Shown: positions 34,240-45,751 of the stretch, piece by piece
How the letters are laid out: each line of letters opens with the position of its first letter
Numbering within the stretch: the first letter of the stretch is position 1
DNA from: Strigamia acuminata
Lineage: Eukaryota > Arthropoda > Chilopoda > Geophilomorpha > Linotaeniidae
DNA: 64,000 nt
Reading direction: 5' to 3'
Assembly (NCBI GenBank): GCA_949358305.1
Contig: OX442317.1
Location: forward strand, 14,636,491 to 14,700,490
The notes under the pieces: generated by a model
Told to the model about the DNA's origin: nothing
The model's database searches: none
What the model saw: the letters and a program-made list of their open reading frames with translations, nothing else
Made by a program: the position numbers and the translations under genes

Positions 34240-34415
34240 CTTTTTCTATGGGTTTGTTGGGCCACCGTTAACCAACTAAAACCTTTTTCTTTGGGTTTGT
34301 TGGGCCACCGTTAACCAACTAAAGCCTTTTTTTTCCAACTCGGGGTTCGACGGACCAACTGTTAACCGACTAAAGCCCTTTTTCTATTGTTCAGTTCGAC
34401 TGACTTTGGTTAGCA
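34240..34415. repeat. Tandem repeat B in element 3: two units of 43 bp plus diverged copies
   Basis: Directly follows repeat A. Units at 34240 and 34283 share GGGTTTGTTGGGCCACCGTT then AACCAACTAAA, with arms TGTTGG and CCAAC that can pair. A third unit at 34326 (GGTTCGACGGACCAACTGTT then AACCGACTAAAGCC) and a partial fourth up to about 34415 are diverged. Confidence 0.78.
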
Positions 34416-37097
34416 GTGCAAAATGAACCTACGCAAGTGACCCTTAACTTAACACTCACATGTTAATGCTAATTCCCTATCCAACGCGACTCTTGTAACA
34501 AGATCTCACATGCTTATCACGTTACACATTGCAACGTCACGAGGCTGCTTTGGGAATTTAAGGGTTGACTGACGAATGCCCCGCCCTATCGGCGTACTTC
34601 AACAACCTCTCTTTTCTGTTTTGACAAATAAGACTTATCTCTCTTTGGCTCTTTCTAACCTTAATCCGAACCAACGGGGCTTATTGTCCTCTTTCTTCTC
34701 CTACTGCCACTCTGACTGCAAGGCAATAGGCCTTGGCCCTTTGAACCCCAGTCCCAGAATGTATCCAAGAACTGAGTGTGGGACAACACTGGAATCCATT
34801 GTGAGTGGACTACTTAACTATGCTACAACTAAATTCCCTAAGAAACAAATTCGGAAAACTATCTTAACTTAAACCGCAGGAACAACAAGTCTTCAAAAGA
34901 GAGAGAAGTGCTGCGTTTCTCTTTCCAAAAATGAAATTCTAAAACATCCTCAAACACTACCTCTCTCGCTGGCTTTGCTGACCAACCATTGTTCCATTCG
35001 TCAACGCGGCACTCTGCTCCGCCAACCGCAAATGGCTAAGCGCCAAATGGGTGCTCGAACAAGCAGGTTAACTAATCGCACAAAAAAAAAACCCGAATAT
35101 GTAACTTTCTATTTCTTATAAAGACAACTTTCAATAAAAAATAAATTTAAAGACTGTTAACCTCTAATATCTAATTCTACAACTTTGGAGTCTCGAAAAA
35201 TGCTCTTACAACCCTGATCTGATCAATTAAGCGCCCTTATACCCCTTCCAACCACACAATGTGCAAGGTGGAGACTGCACTTACTAACATCAATTGTCTC
35301 GAATTTGAAAGACTGACCCTAATGGACGATCGTTTCACCCTGAACAAGCCCCAACATGCAGTAACTAACTTTCCAAAAAGGGGGGTACCCACCCAACTGA
35401 TCTACAAGCGCCCTCGCAAAGACGCTTGGTGGCTGCGAACTTAACAAGCAATTTTCCCCAAAACTCTGAACTAACTTATAACTAAAAGGTTTACACCGAG
35501 AAAATAATGACAAACCCAGTAACGCATCCAAACTTCCTAACCAATTGTGAACGCACTAAAACAAAGGTACAACACGCTGGAAGTGGGAACATCTACAAAT
35601 TCTTAGCAGTAACTTCTCAAAAACCTTTTATCACAAACGAGACTGAATGGAGGACTGATTCCTAAATTTCCGCTTTCTCTAATTAAACAGCTAGTGTGGC
35701 TTATCTTATCTCAACCCACGCACAGGTTCTTCTGAAAAACCTCACACACTAACACCTGCTTAAACAATCAACTAAATAATACGGAAGTCCCCCAAAATAC
35801 AATCAAAACGCACTCTTCCATGTGGTCAGTCCACTGAAAGGCTGGCGGACAAACACGGCGGCCATTGAGACGGGATCCCTCGCCTCCACTCTCCCACGCA
35901 ACCCAATATAACTGGCTGAGTGTAGTAGGGGAGAAGGAGCGACCACTCGATTGCCACAACCGAAAGAACAAGCAAACGAGCGCGGGACCGCTTCTCATCA
36001 GCCTCAAACATGGCCAATCTGCCGTCAGTCAACCTAACAGTTCACAATAGACCTGACCTCAAAACTTAATCAACTCTTAAAGCTAGAAAGAACTTCAAAC
36101 ACAAGCAAACAAAATTTTAGACTGAGAGAAGTGTCCAAGTGCTTACAGCCTTTCAAAATATTATAACCAAACTTATTTCGAAAATTCAGGAGCGTGGCTC
36201 TTTCTCAAATTGCTTGAGCAAGGGGACCATACTCTCAGGTCGCTCCCACGCAAAGCACCGAGTCTGCTCACACAGTAAAACGTTAAACATAACTGCCTGT
36301 ATCAACTTCAAAACCAAAAAACCAAACACCGCAAAAGCACCTGGATAAAACTCTCAATCTTAACAAACTTCTTTCTAAACTAATAAAAGCAAAGCTTGTC
36401 TTCTTTCTTTTCTGCCCTGACGGCAGGCGTCCACCTTCCCGTACGACTTGGCGTTAATGCTCAGTTGACTGGAGCGTGACTTGTTATTTGACTTGTCTGC
36501 ACCGACCAGCAACCCGCTTGCACCGCTAACTGTCCAGCCGTCTTCATCGTCCTGATGTGCCAACCACATGATGCGACCTTGCAACCACAAGCTCCTTGAA
36601 GACAATTGCATTGTCCCGCTCAGCTTGACTTGACTCGTACACACCACACTGACACCTCCTGGACAAGCTCAACAACAGGAAGGCAAAACTAAATTCTAAC
36701 TTAATTCAAACAGAAACTCCCCTGCTTTAAGCAGTTATATGGAGTGCAAAACTTAAACGCTAACTTAAATACAAAAAAGCACACTTCCCCTCCCCCCAGA
36801 AGGAACACATCAAAAACCCAGAAAACAGCCCACCAAAAATACACTTTAATAACTAAAAATGTTCTTCTTCTTTCAGGCTGTAGCTGTTCAACTTGCACAT
36901 TGCGTTGTGTTTGACTTGGCAGACTCAGGACGTCAATGGCCGCTCTCACGTGACTCTCTGGCGTGCGCACTTGATGCCGGCCGCTCACGGAACCAGCCGT
37001 ACAAACGAACCAACTGGCACGCACCAACCCACTTGAATCACTTGCTGAACATCCAAATGACCTCTTTTCCATGCGCGCTGTACACACGTGCACGAAA
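34416..37097. other. Element 3 interior, right part, no gene recognised
   Basis: The region just after the primer-binding site in element sense, where gag would start. Minus-strand open frames at 36701-37072 and 36375-36647 lack recognisable motifs and good start contexts. A pyrimidine tract ending CTTCTTTCAG at about 36876 resembles a plus-strand splice acceptor. Nothing else is supported. Confidence 0.6.
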
Positions 37098-37116
37098 TCC
37101 TGGAATCACGGTACCA
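37098..37116 (-). promoter_or_regulatory. Primer-binding site of element 3, diverged tRNA-His-like
   Basis: In element sense TGGTACCGTGATTCCAGGA, 13 nt after the LTR end. It shares TGGT-CCGTGA and CCAGGA with family 1 (TGGTGCCGTGACCAGGA). Relative to a tRNA-His 3' end it has one mismatch in the first 11 nt. The 13-nt gap is longer than usual. Confidence 0.55.
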
Positions 37117-37976
37117 AAAAACAGCTCCCTGTAGCAAACAACCTTGGATCTCACAGGGGAGGACTGGCGAATTGGTCACCAAACTCTGGAAACCGCCCGA
37201 GACTGTATAGTGGTTGATGAAACAAGCTGAAATCCTTTCTCTGAGCCCAAGCCTAACTTGAAGAAGGATTAGGCCTGACTGCATGAAACTAGGCCTAACT
37301 GCATTTAGATGAAGTGATTGGCAAAACCTCTTTAGCTGCTGGGTAGAAATTCTGTGCTCCCAGGGAGGAGGAGAGCAGGCAAAGCTCTCTACTCACAAGT
37401 GCTCATGTTTGTTGAAGTAAAAGAAACCCAGGAATAAATTATCCAAAGAAGGAGGAAAAACATCAACTGGCTTTTATACTTAACAACTGATAACAACTGA
37501 GTTGCTTCTTTAGCAACCTACTCTTAACAACTGGTCACCTGATTACAATAAATGTCAGTGACCAAACAATACAGATTTGAATAATAACAATAGTGCCAAC
37601 AAGGTTTCCGTATATAGACAACAGATGTCAAACTTAACATAAATAAAGGCAAAACTTAACCTAACACCTTGAAAACAGTATGACCTGTGCAAACAGCACT
37701 TCACTTAAACTTAACAGATAATTCAAAGGCTAAAACTAACATTAACTGCACTCAAAACACAATGCTGAGCCCAAACCCCAATTGCCACCAAAAGAGGGCG
37801 CAAAGTGTCACAAACCTTAACCCGTAACAACCATACAATAACAAAGGTAAAAGCTTAGATTAACAACCCTTAATATTGGTAATTTATACAAACAATAACT
37901 AGTAAATATTCCCTATGTCCAGGTCTCCTCAAAACCCCAAAAGAAATAATAACAGGGCAACAGTGCAGCACCAAAT

Positions 37977-37992
37977 CCAAGATGGCGACCAT
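37977..37992. promoter_or_regulatory. YY1-like motif in the family-2 LTR, right copy
   Basis: CCAAGATGGCGACCAT, identical to 30925-30940. In the right LTR it lies on the transcriptionally upstream side of the element, so this copy would matter for its expression. Confidence 0.42.
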
Positions 37993-38345
37993 GCAACTGC
38001 TAAAATGACGTGAATGGAGCCAAACAAGGTCGCGAGCGACTCACAGGCCTTCTCAACGATGGATCTGCGTCTTAGAACGGTCAGTACAGCTTTCCCAGTG
38101 CTTGGGCATTGAAACCCGACCAATTCAACTCATTTGCAGGACCCACACGACCACGAGAGGCGTCGCAAGGCGTACGCTCACGCCCGACGCTCGCAAACGC
38201 TCACAAACGATGTCCAACGCCCATCCAGCGACCCAAGACACCTGTGGACTACCTTAAACACCAATACAAGTTAGTATAAATTAAATCACAAGCAAAATAA
38301 GCACCAAAAACTACAATTGTGCTTATTTCAGGTTCTTCCCATCTC

Positions 38346-38411
38346 CCAGTTCACTTGCGCTATGGCGGCCATCTTGCCGATGCACGCCTATCTCCTTCGC
38401 AAGTGAACTGG
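38346..38411. promoter_or_regulatory. 14-bp inverted repeat enclosing a YY1-like motif, right LTR
   Basis: Same arms and loop as 31294-31359, unchanged. Confidence 0.58.
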
Positions 38412-40241
38412 AAACAGGAGAGAACTTACAAATACTAGAAATAACTCAGAAACGTGAAAAAGACACATAAATTAATTACAAAAGACTAAAAACACAACTT
38501 TCAAACATTCCAGGTGTGGCAGGCGAAGTGACAACCCTCTTGAACTACCAGGATCGTGACAACAAAGCGGCAAACCAACTGGGCATGTCAGATATGTGTT
38601 AAAAATCTATCTAAACTTGACAACAAAATTAAAAAGCCTTTTCTTTCTTTCAGAAGATGAACAACGTGAAATCTCCAGATCCTTTTTGTTGCGTTCTTGC
38701 TCGCAACACCTTCTACTAAGGTTTAAACACTATTTCTAAACATTCAGAGACATTGGTCTTGTGGTGTTTGTGCTAAGTCAACTGTGACGTCAAATGAGAT
38801 CAAAAGTTTATTCTTTCAAATTATTGCTTGGATGTTGCTAAAACTTACATTGAAGCTTTCTACTAAGGTTTAAACACTATTTCAGAACATTCAGAAACAT
38901 TGGTCTTGTGATGTTTGTGCTAAGTCAACTGTGATGTCAAATGGGATCAAAAGTTTATTCTTCCAAATCATTGCTTGGATGTTGCTAAAACTTACATTGA
39001 AGCCTTCTACTAAGGTTTAAACACTATTTCAGAACATTCAGAGACATTGGTCTTGTGGTGTTTGTGCTAAGTCAACTGTGATGAGATCAAAAGTCTATTC
39101 TCCCAAATCATTGCTTAGATGTTGCTAAAACTTACATTGAAGCCTTCTACTAAGGTTTAAACACTATTTCAGAACATTCAGAGACATTGGTCTTGTGGTG
39201 TTTGTGCTAAGTCAACTGTGATGAGATCAAAAGTCTATTTTCCCAAATCATTTCTTGGATGTTGCTAAAACTTACATTAAAGCTTTCTACTAAGGTTTAA
39301 ACACTATTTCAGAACATTCAGAGACATTGGTCTTGTGATGTTTGTGCTAAGTCAACTGTGATGTCAAATGGGATCAAAAGTTTATTCTTCCAAATCATTG
39401 CTTGGATGTTGCTAAAACTTACATTGAAGCCTTCTACTAAGGTTTAAACACTATTTCAGAACATTCAGAGACATTGGTCTTGTGATGTTTGTGCTAAGTC
39501 AACTGTGATGTCAAATGAGATCAAAAGTTTATTCTTTCAAATCATTGCTTGGATGTTGCTAAAACTTACATTAAAGCTTTCTACTAAGGTTTAAACACTA
39601 TTTCAGAACATTTAGAGACATTGGTCTTGTGATGTTTGTGCTAAGTCAACTGTGATGAGATCAAAAGTCTATTTTTCAAAATCATTGCTTGGATGTTGCT
39701 AAAACTTACATTGAAGCCTTCTACTAAGGTTTAAACACTATTTCAGAACATTCAGACACATTGGTCTTGTGGTGTTTGTGCTAAGTCAACTGTGACGTCA
39801 AATAAGATCAAAAGTTTATTCTTTCAAATCATTGCTTGGATGTTGCTAAAACTTACATTAAAGCTTTCTACTAAGGTTTAAACACTATTTCAGAACATTC
39901 AGAGACATTGATCTTGTGGTGTTTGTGCTAAGTCAACTGTGATGAGATCAAAAGTCTATTCTCCCAAATCATTTCTTGGATGTTGCTAAAACTTACATTA
40001 AAGCTTTCTACTAAGGTTTAAACACTATTTCAGAACATTCAGAGACATTGGTCTTGTGATGTTTGTGCTAAGTCAACTGTGATGAGATCAAAAGTCTATT
40101 CTCCCAAATCATTGCTTGGATGTTGCTAAAACTTACATTAAAGCTTTCTACTAAGGTTTAAACACTATTTCAAAACATTCAGAGACATTGGTCTTGTGAT
40201 GTTTGTGCTAAGTCAACTGTGATGAGATCAAAAGTCTATTC

Positions 40242-43200
40242 TCCAAAATCATTGCTTAAATGTTGCTAAAACTTACATTGAAGCCTTCTACTAAGGTTTA
40301 AACACTATTTCAGAACATTCAGACACATTGGTCTTGTGGTGTTTGTGCTAAGTCAACTGTGACGTCAAATGAGATCAAAAGTTTATTCTTTCAAATTATT
40401 GCTTGGATGTTGCTAAAACTTACATTGAAGCTTTCTACTAAGGTTTAAACACTATTTCAGAACATTCAGAAACATTGGTCTTGTGATGTTTGTGCTAAGT
40501 CAACTGTGATGTCAAATGGGATCAAAAGTTTATTCTTCCAAATCATTGCTTGGATGTTGCTAAAACTTACATTGAAGCCTTCTACTAAGGTTTAAACACT
40601 ATTTCAGAACATTCAGAGACATTGGTCTTGTGATGTTTGTGCTAAGTCAACTGTGATGTCAAATGAGATCAAAAGTTTATTCTTTCAAATCATTGCTTGG
40701 ATGTTGCTAAAACTTACATTAAAGCTTTCTACTAAGGTTTAAACACTATTTCAGAACATTTAGAGACATTGGTCTTGTGATGTTTGTGCTAAGTCAACTG
40801 TGATGAGATCAAAAGTCTATTTTTCAAAATCATTGCTTGGATGTTGCTAAAACTTACATTGAAGCCTTCTACTAAGGTTTAAACACTATTTCAGAACATT
40901 CAGACACATTGGTCTTGTGGTGTTTGTGCTAAGTCAACTGTGACGTCAAATAAGATCAAAAGTTTATTCTTTCAAATCATTGCTTGGATGTTGCTAAAAC
41001 TTACATTAAAGCTTTCTACTAAGGTTTAAACACTATTTCAGAACATTCAGAGACATTGGTCTTGTGATGTTTGTGCTAAGTCAACTGTGATGAGATCAAA
41101 AGTCTATTCTCCCAAATCATTGCTTGGATGTTGCTAAAACTTACATTGAAGCCTTCTACTAAGGTTTAAACACTATTTCAGAACATTCAGAGACATTGGT
41201 TTGTGGTGTTTGTGCTAAGTCAACTGTGATGTCAAATGAGATCAAAAGTTTATTCTTTCAAATTATTGCTTGGATGTTGCTAAAACTTACATTGAAGCCT
41301 TCTACTAAGGTTTAAACACTATTTCTGAACATTCAGAGACATTGGTCTTGTGGTGTTTGTGCTAAGTCAACTGTGATGTCAAATGAGATCAAAAGTTTAT
41401 TCTTTCAAATTATTGCTTGGATGTTGCTAAAACTAACATTGAAGCCTTCTACTAAGGTTTAAACACTATTTCAGAACATTCAGAGACATTGGTTTGTGGT
41501 GTTTGTGCTAAGTCAACTGTGATGTCAAATGAGATCAAAAGTTTATTCTTTCAAATTATTGCTTGGATGTTGCTAAAACTTACATTAAAGCTTTCTACTA
41601 AGGTTTAAACACTATTTCAGAACATTCAGAGACATTGGTCTTGTGATGTTTGTGCTAAGTCAACTGTGATGAGATCAAAAGTCTATTCTCCCAAATCATT
41701 GCTTGGATGTTGCTAAAACTTACATTGAAGCTTTCTACTAAGGTTTAAACACTATTTCTAAACATTCAGAGACATTGGTCTTGTGGTGTTTGTGCTAAGT
41801 CAACTGTGACGTCAAATGAGATCAAAAGTTTATTCTTTCAAATTATTGCTTGGATGTTGCTAAAACTTACATTGAAGCTTTCTACTAAGGTTTAAACACT
41901 ATTTCAGAACATTCAGAGACATTGGTTTGTGGTGTTTGTGCTAAGTCAACTGTGATGTCAAATGAGATCAAAAATTTATTCTTTCAAATTATTGCTTGGA
42001 TGTTGCTAACACTTACATTGAAGCCTTCTACTAAGGTTTAAACACTATTTCAGAACATTCAGAGACATTGGTCTTGTGATGTTTGTGCTAAGTCAACTGT
42101 GATGTCAAATGAGATCAAAAGTTTATTCTTTCAAATCATTGCTTGGATGTTGCTAAAACTTACATTAAAGCCTTCTACTAAGGTTTAAACACTATTTCAG
42201 AACATTCAGAGACATTGGTCTTGTGATGTTTGTGCTAAGTCAACTGTGATGAGATCAAAAGTCTATTCTCCAAAATCATTGCTTGGATGTTGCTAAAACT
42301 TACATTGAAGCCTTCTACTAAGGTTTAAACACTATTTCAGAACATTCAGAGACATTGGTTTGTGGTGTTTGTGCTAAGTCAACTGTGATGTCAAATGAGA
42401 TCAAAAGTTTATTCTTTCAAATTATTGCTTGGATGTTGCTAAAACTTACATTGAAGCCTTCTACTAAGGTTTAAACACTATTTCTGAACATTCAGAGACA
42501 TTGGTCTTGTGGTGTTTGTGCTAAGTCAACTGTGATGTCAAATGAGATCAAAAGTTTATTCTTTCAAATTATTGCTTGGATGTTGCTAAAACTTACATTG
42601 AAGCCTTCTACTAAGGTTTAAACACTATTTCAGAACATTCAGAGACATTGGTTTGTGGTGTTTGTGCTAAGTCAACTGTGATGTCAAATGAGATCAAAAG
42701 TTTATTCTTTCAAATTATTGCTTGGATGTTGCTAAAACTTACATTGAAGCCTTCTACTAAGGTTTAAACACTATTTCTGAACATTCAGAGACATTGGTCT
42801 TGTGGTGTTTGTGCTAAGTCAACTGTGATGTCAAATGAGATCAAAAGTTTATTCTTTCAAATTATTGCTTGGATGTTGCTAAAACTAACATTGAAGCCTT
42901 CTACTAAGGTTTAAACACTATTTCAGAACATTCAGAGACATTGATCTTGTGGTGTTTGTGCTAAGTCAACTGTGATGAGATCAAAAGTCTATTCTCCCAA
43001 ATCATTTCTTGGATGTTGCTAAAACTTACATTAAAGCTTTCTACTAAGGTTTAAACACTATTTCAGAACATTCAGAGACATTGGTCTTGTGATGTTTGTG
43101 CTAAGTCAACTGTGATGAGATCAAAAGTCTATTCTCCCAAATCATTGCTTGGATGTTGCTAAAACTTACATTAAAGCTTTCTACTAAGGTTTAAACACTA

Positions 43201-43274
43201 TTTCAAAACATTCAGAGACATTGGTCTTGTGATGTTTGTGCTAAGTCAACTGTGATGAGATCAAAAGTCTATTC
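40242..43274 (+). repeat. 21-monomer higher-order repeat unit, copy D (3033 bp, uninterrupted)
   Basis: Same variant order as copies A and B and exactly the same length between TCCAAAATCATTGCTTAAAT markers. It is the only uninterrupted copy to the right of the insertions, and is followed at 43275 by the variant block seen after 18583. Confidence 0.9.
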
Positions 43275-45600
43275 TCCAAAATCATTGCTTAAATGTTGCT
43301 AAAACTTACATTGAAGCCTTCTACTAAGGTTTAAACACTATTTCAGAACATTCAGACACATTGGTCTTGTGGTGTTTGTGCTAAGTCAACTGTGACGTCA
43401 AATGAGATCAAAAGTTTATTCTTTCAAATTATTGCTTGGATGTTGCTAAAACTTACATTGAAGCTTTCTACTAAGGTTTAAACACTATTTCAGAACATTC
43501 AGAAACATTGGTCTTGTGATGTTTGTGCTAAGTCAACTGTGATGTCAAATGGGATCAAAAGTTTATTCTTCCAAATCATTGCTTGGATGTTGCTAAAACT
43601 TACATTGAAGCCTTCTACTAAGGTTTAAACACTATTTCAGAACATTCAGAGACATTGGTCTTGTGGTGTTTGTGCTAAGTCAACTGTGATGAGATCAAAA
43701 GTCTATTCTCCAAAATCATTGCTTGGATGTTGCTAAAACTTACATTGAAGCCTTCTACTAAGGTTTAAACACTATTTCAGAACATTCAGACACATTGGTC
43801 TTGTTGTGTTTGTGCTAAGTCAACTGTGACGTCAAATAAGATCAAAAGTTTATTCTTTCAAATCATTGCTTGGATGTTGCTAAAACTTACATTAAAGCTT
43901 TCTACTAAGGTTTAAACACTATTTCAGAACATTCAGAGACATTGGTCTTGTGATGTTTGTGCTAAGTCAACTGTGATGTCAAATGGGATCAAAAGTTTAT
44001 TCTTCTAAATCATTGCTTGGATGTTGCTAAAACTTACATTGAAGCCTTCTACTAAGGTTTAAACACTATTTCAGAACATTCAGAGACATTGGTCTTGTGA
44101 TGTTTGTGCTAAGTCAACTGTGATGTCAAATGAGATCAAAAGTTTATTCTTTCAAATCATTGCTTGGATGTTGCTAAAACTTACATTAAAGCTTTCTACT
44201 AAAGTTTAAACACTATTTCAGAACATTCAGAGACATTGGTCTTGTGGTGTTTGTGCTGTCAACTGTGATGAGATCAAAAGTCTATTCTCCCAAATCATTG
44301 CTTAGATGTTGCTAAAACTTACATTGAAGCCTTCTACTAAGGTTTAAACACTATTTCAGAACATTCAGAGACATTGGTTTGTGGTGTTTGTGCTAAGTCA
44401 ACTGTGATGTCAAATGAGATCAAAAGTTTATTCTTTCAAATTATTGCTTGGATGTTGCTAAAACTAACATTGAAGCCTTCTACTAAGGTTTAAACACTAT
44501 TTCAGAACATTCAGAGACATTGGTCTTGTGGTGTTTGTGCTAAGTCAACTGTGATGAGATCAAAAGTCTATTTTCCCAAATCATTTCTTGGATGTTGCTA
44601 AAACTTACATTAAAGCTTTCTACTAAGGTTTAAACACTATTTCAGAACATTCAGAGACATTGGTCTTGTGATGTTTGTGCTAAGTCAACTGTGATGAGAT
44701 CAACAGTCTATTCTCCCAAATCATTGCTTGGATGTTGCTAAAACTTACATTAAAGCTTTCTACTAAGGTTTAAACACTATTTCAAAACATTCAGAGACAT
44801 TGGTCTTGTGATGTTTGTGCTAAGTCAACTGTGATGAGATCAAAAGTCTATTCTCCCAAATCATTGCTTGGATGTTGCTAAAACTTACATTGAAACCTTC
44901 TACTAAGGTTTAAACACTATTTCAGAACATTCAGAGACATTGGTTTGTGGTGTTTGTGCTAAGTCAACTGTGATGTCAAATGAGATCAAAAATTTATTCT
45001 TTCAAATTATTGCTTGGATGTTGCTAACACTTACATTGAAGCCTTCTACTAAGGTTTAAACACTATTTCTAAACATTCAGAGACATTGGTCTTGTGGTGT
45101 TTGTGCTAAGTCAACTGTGACGTCAAATGAGATCAAAAGTTTATTCTTTCAAATTATTGCTTGGATGTTGCTAAAACTTACATTGAAGCTTTCTACTAAG
45201 GTTTAAACACTATTTCAGAACATTCAGAAACATTGGTCTTGTGATGTTTGTGCTAAGTCAACTGTGATGTCAAATGGGATCAAAAGTTTATTCTTCCAAA
45301 TCATTGCTTGGATGTTGCTAAAACTTACATTGAAGCCTTCTACTAAGGTTTAAACACTATTTCAGAACATTCAGAGACATTGGTCTTGTGGTGTTTGTGC
45401 TAAGTCAACTGTGATGAGATCAAAAGTCTATTCTCCCAAATCATTGCTTAGATGTTGCTAAAACTTACATTGAAGCCTTCTACTAAGGTTTAAACACTAT
45501 TTCAGAACATTCAGAGACATTGGTCTTGTGGTGTTTGTGCTAAGTCAACTGTGATGAGATCAAAAGTCTATTTTCCCAAATCATTTCTTGGATGTTGCTA
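43275..45600 (+). repeat. Variant HOR block, uninterrupted counterpart of 18583-39300
   Basis: Repeats the rare-variant series of segment 3 and the first 0.6 kb of segment 4 (TTGTTGTG, CTTCTAAATC, ACTAAAGTTT, GTGCTGTCAAC, TTGCTTAGATG, GATCAACAGTC, TTTCTAAAC) without elements 2 and 3. GTGCTGTCAAC at 29285 and 44253 are 14968 bp apart. Subtracting element 3 and its duplication (8635) gives 6333, which equals 3033 + 3300. Confidence 0.82.
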
Positions 45601-45751
45601 AAACTTACATTAAAGCTTTCTACTAAGGTTTAAACACTATTTCAGAACATTCAGAGACATTGGTCTTGTGATGTTTGTGCTAAGTCAACTGTGATGAGAT
45701 CAACAGTCTATTCTGCCAAATCATTGCTTGGATGTTGCTAAAACTTACATT
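44892..45751 (+). repeat. Six-monomer local duplication (860 bp)
   Basis: The rare variant TTGAAACCTTC followed by AAAAATTTATTC, CTAACAC, TTTCTAAAC with GACGTC, and CAGAAAC with ATGGGATC occurs at 44892 and again at 45752. The spacing of 860 bp equals three 140-bp, one 146-bp and two 147-bp monomers. It disturbs the HOR order after 45600. Confidence 0.7.

Larger units (their letters stand above)
30078..38708 (-). mobile_element. Element 3: non-autonomous LTR retroelement, family 2 (LARD-like)
   Basis: 8631 bp, with 1579-bp LTRs of equal length that look identical, a 5473-bp interior and a 4-bp target duplication. The LTR is TGTAGC...GCAACA on the plus strand and TGTTGC...GCTACA on the minus strand, so the ends alone do not give orientation. 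A TGGTACCGTGATTCC primer-binding site 13 nt beyond the right LTR places the element on the minus strand. The interior has no frame above about 130 codons and no enzyme motif. It shares terminal bases, primer-binding core and 3' LTR-proximal sequence with family 1, implying common ancestry or common machinery. Confidence 0.9.
37130..38708 (-). repeat. Element 3 right LTR (5' LTR in element sense)
   Basis: Same length as the left LTR, with no difference noted. YY1-like site 1 is at 37977-37992 and the 14-bp inverted repeat arms are at 38346-38359 and 38398-38411. It ends GCTCGCAACA, followed by the CCTT duplication. Confidence 0.93.

Noticed and set aside
36701-37284. Overlapping minus-strand frames of 130 and 99 codons after the element 3 primer-binding site
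   Set aside because: Position would fit a gag, but the long versions start at non-ATG codons or inside the LTR. The first good ATG has a poor context, and the residues show only hydrophobic low-complexity runs. A codon-selection test over more copies could revive it.
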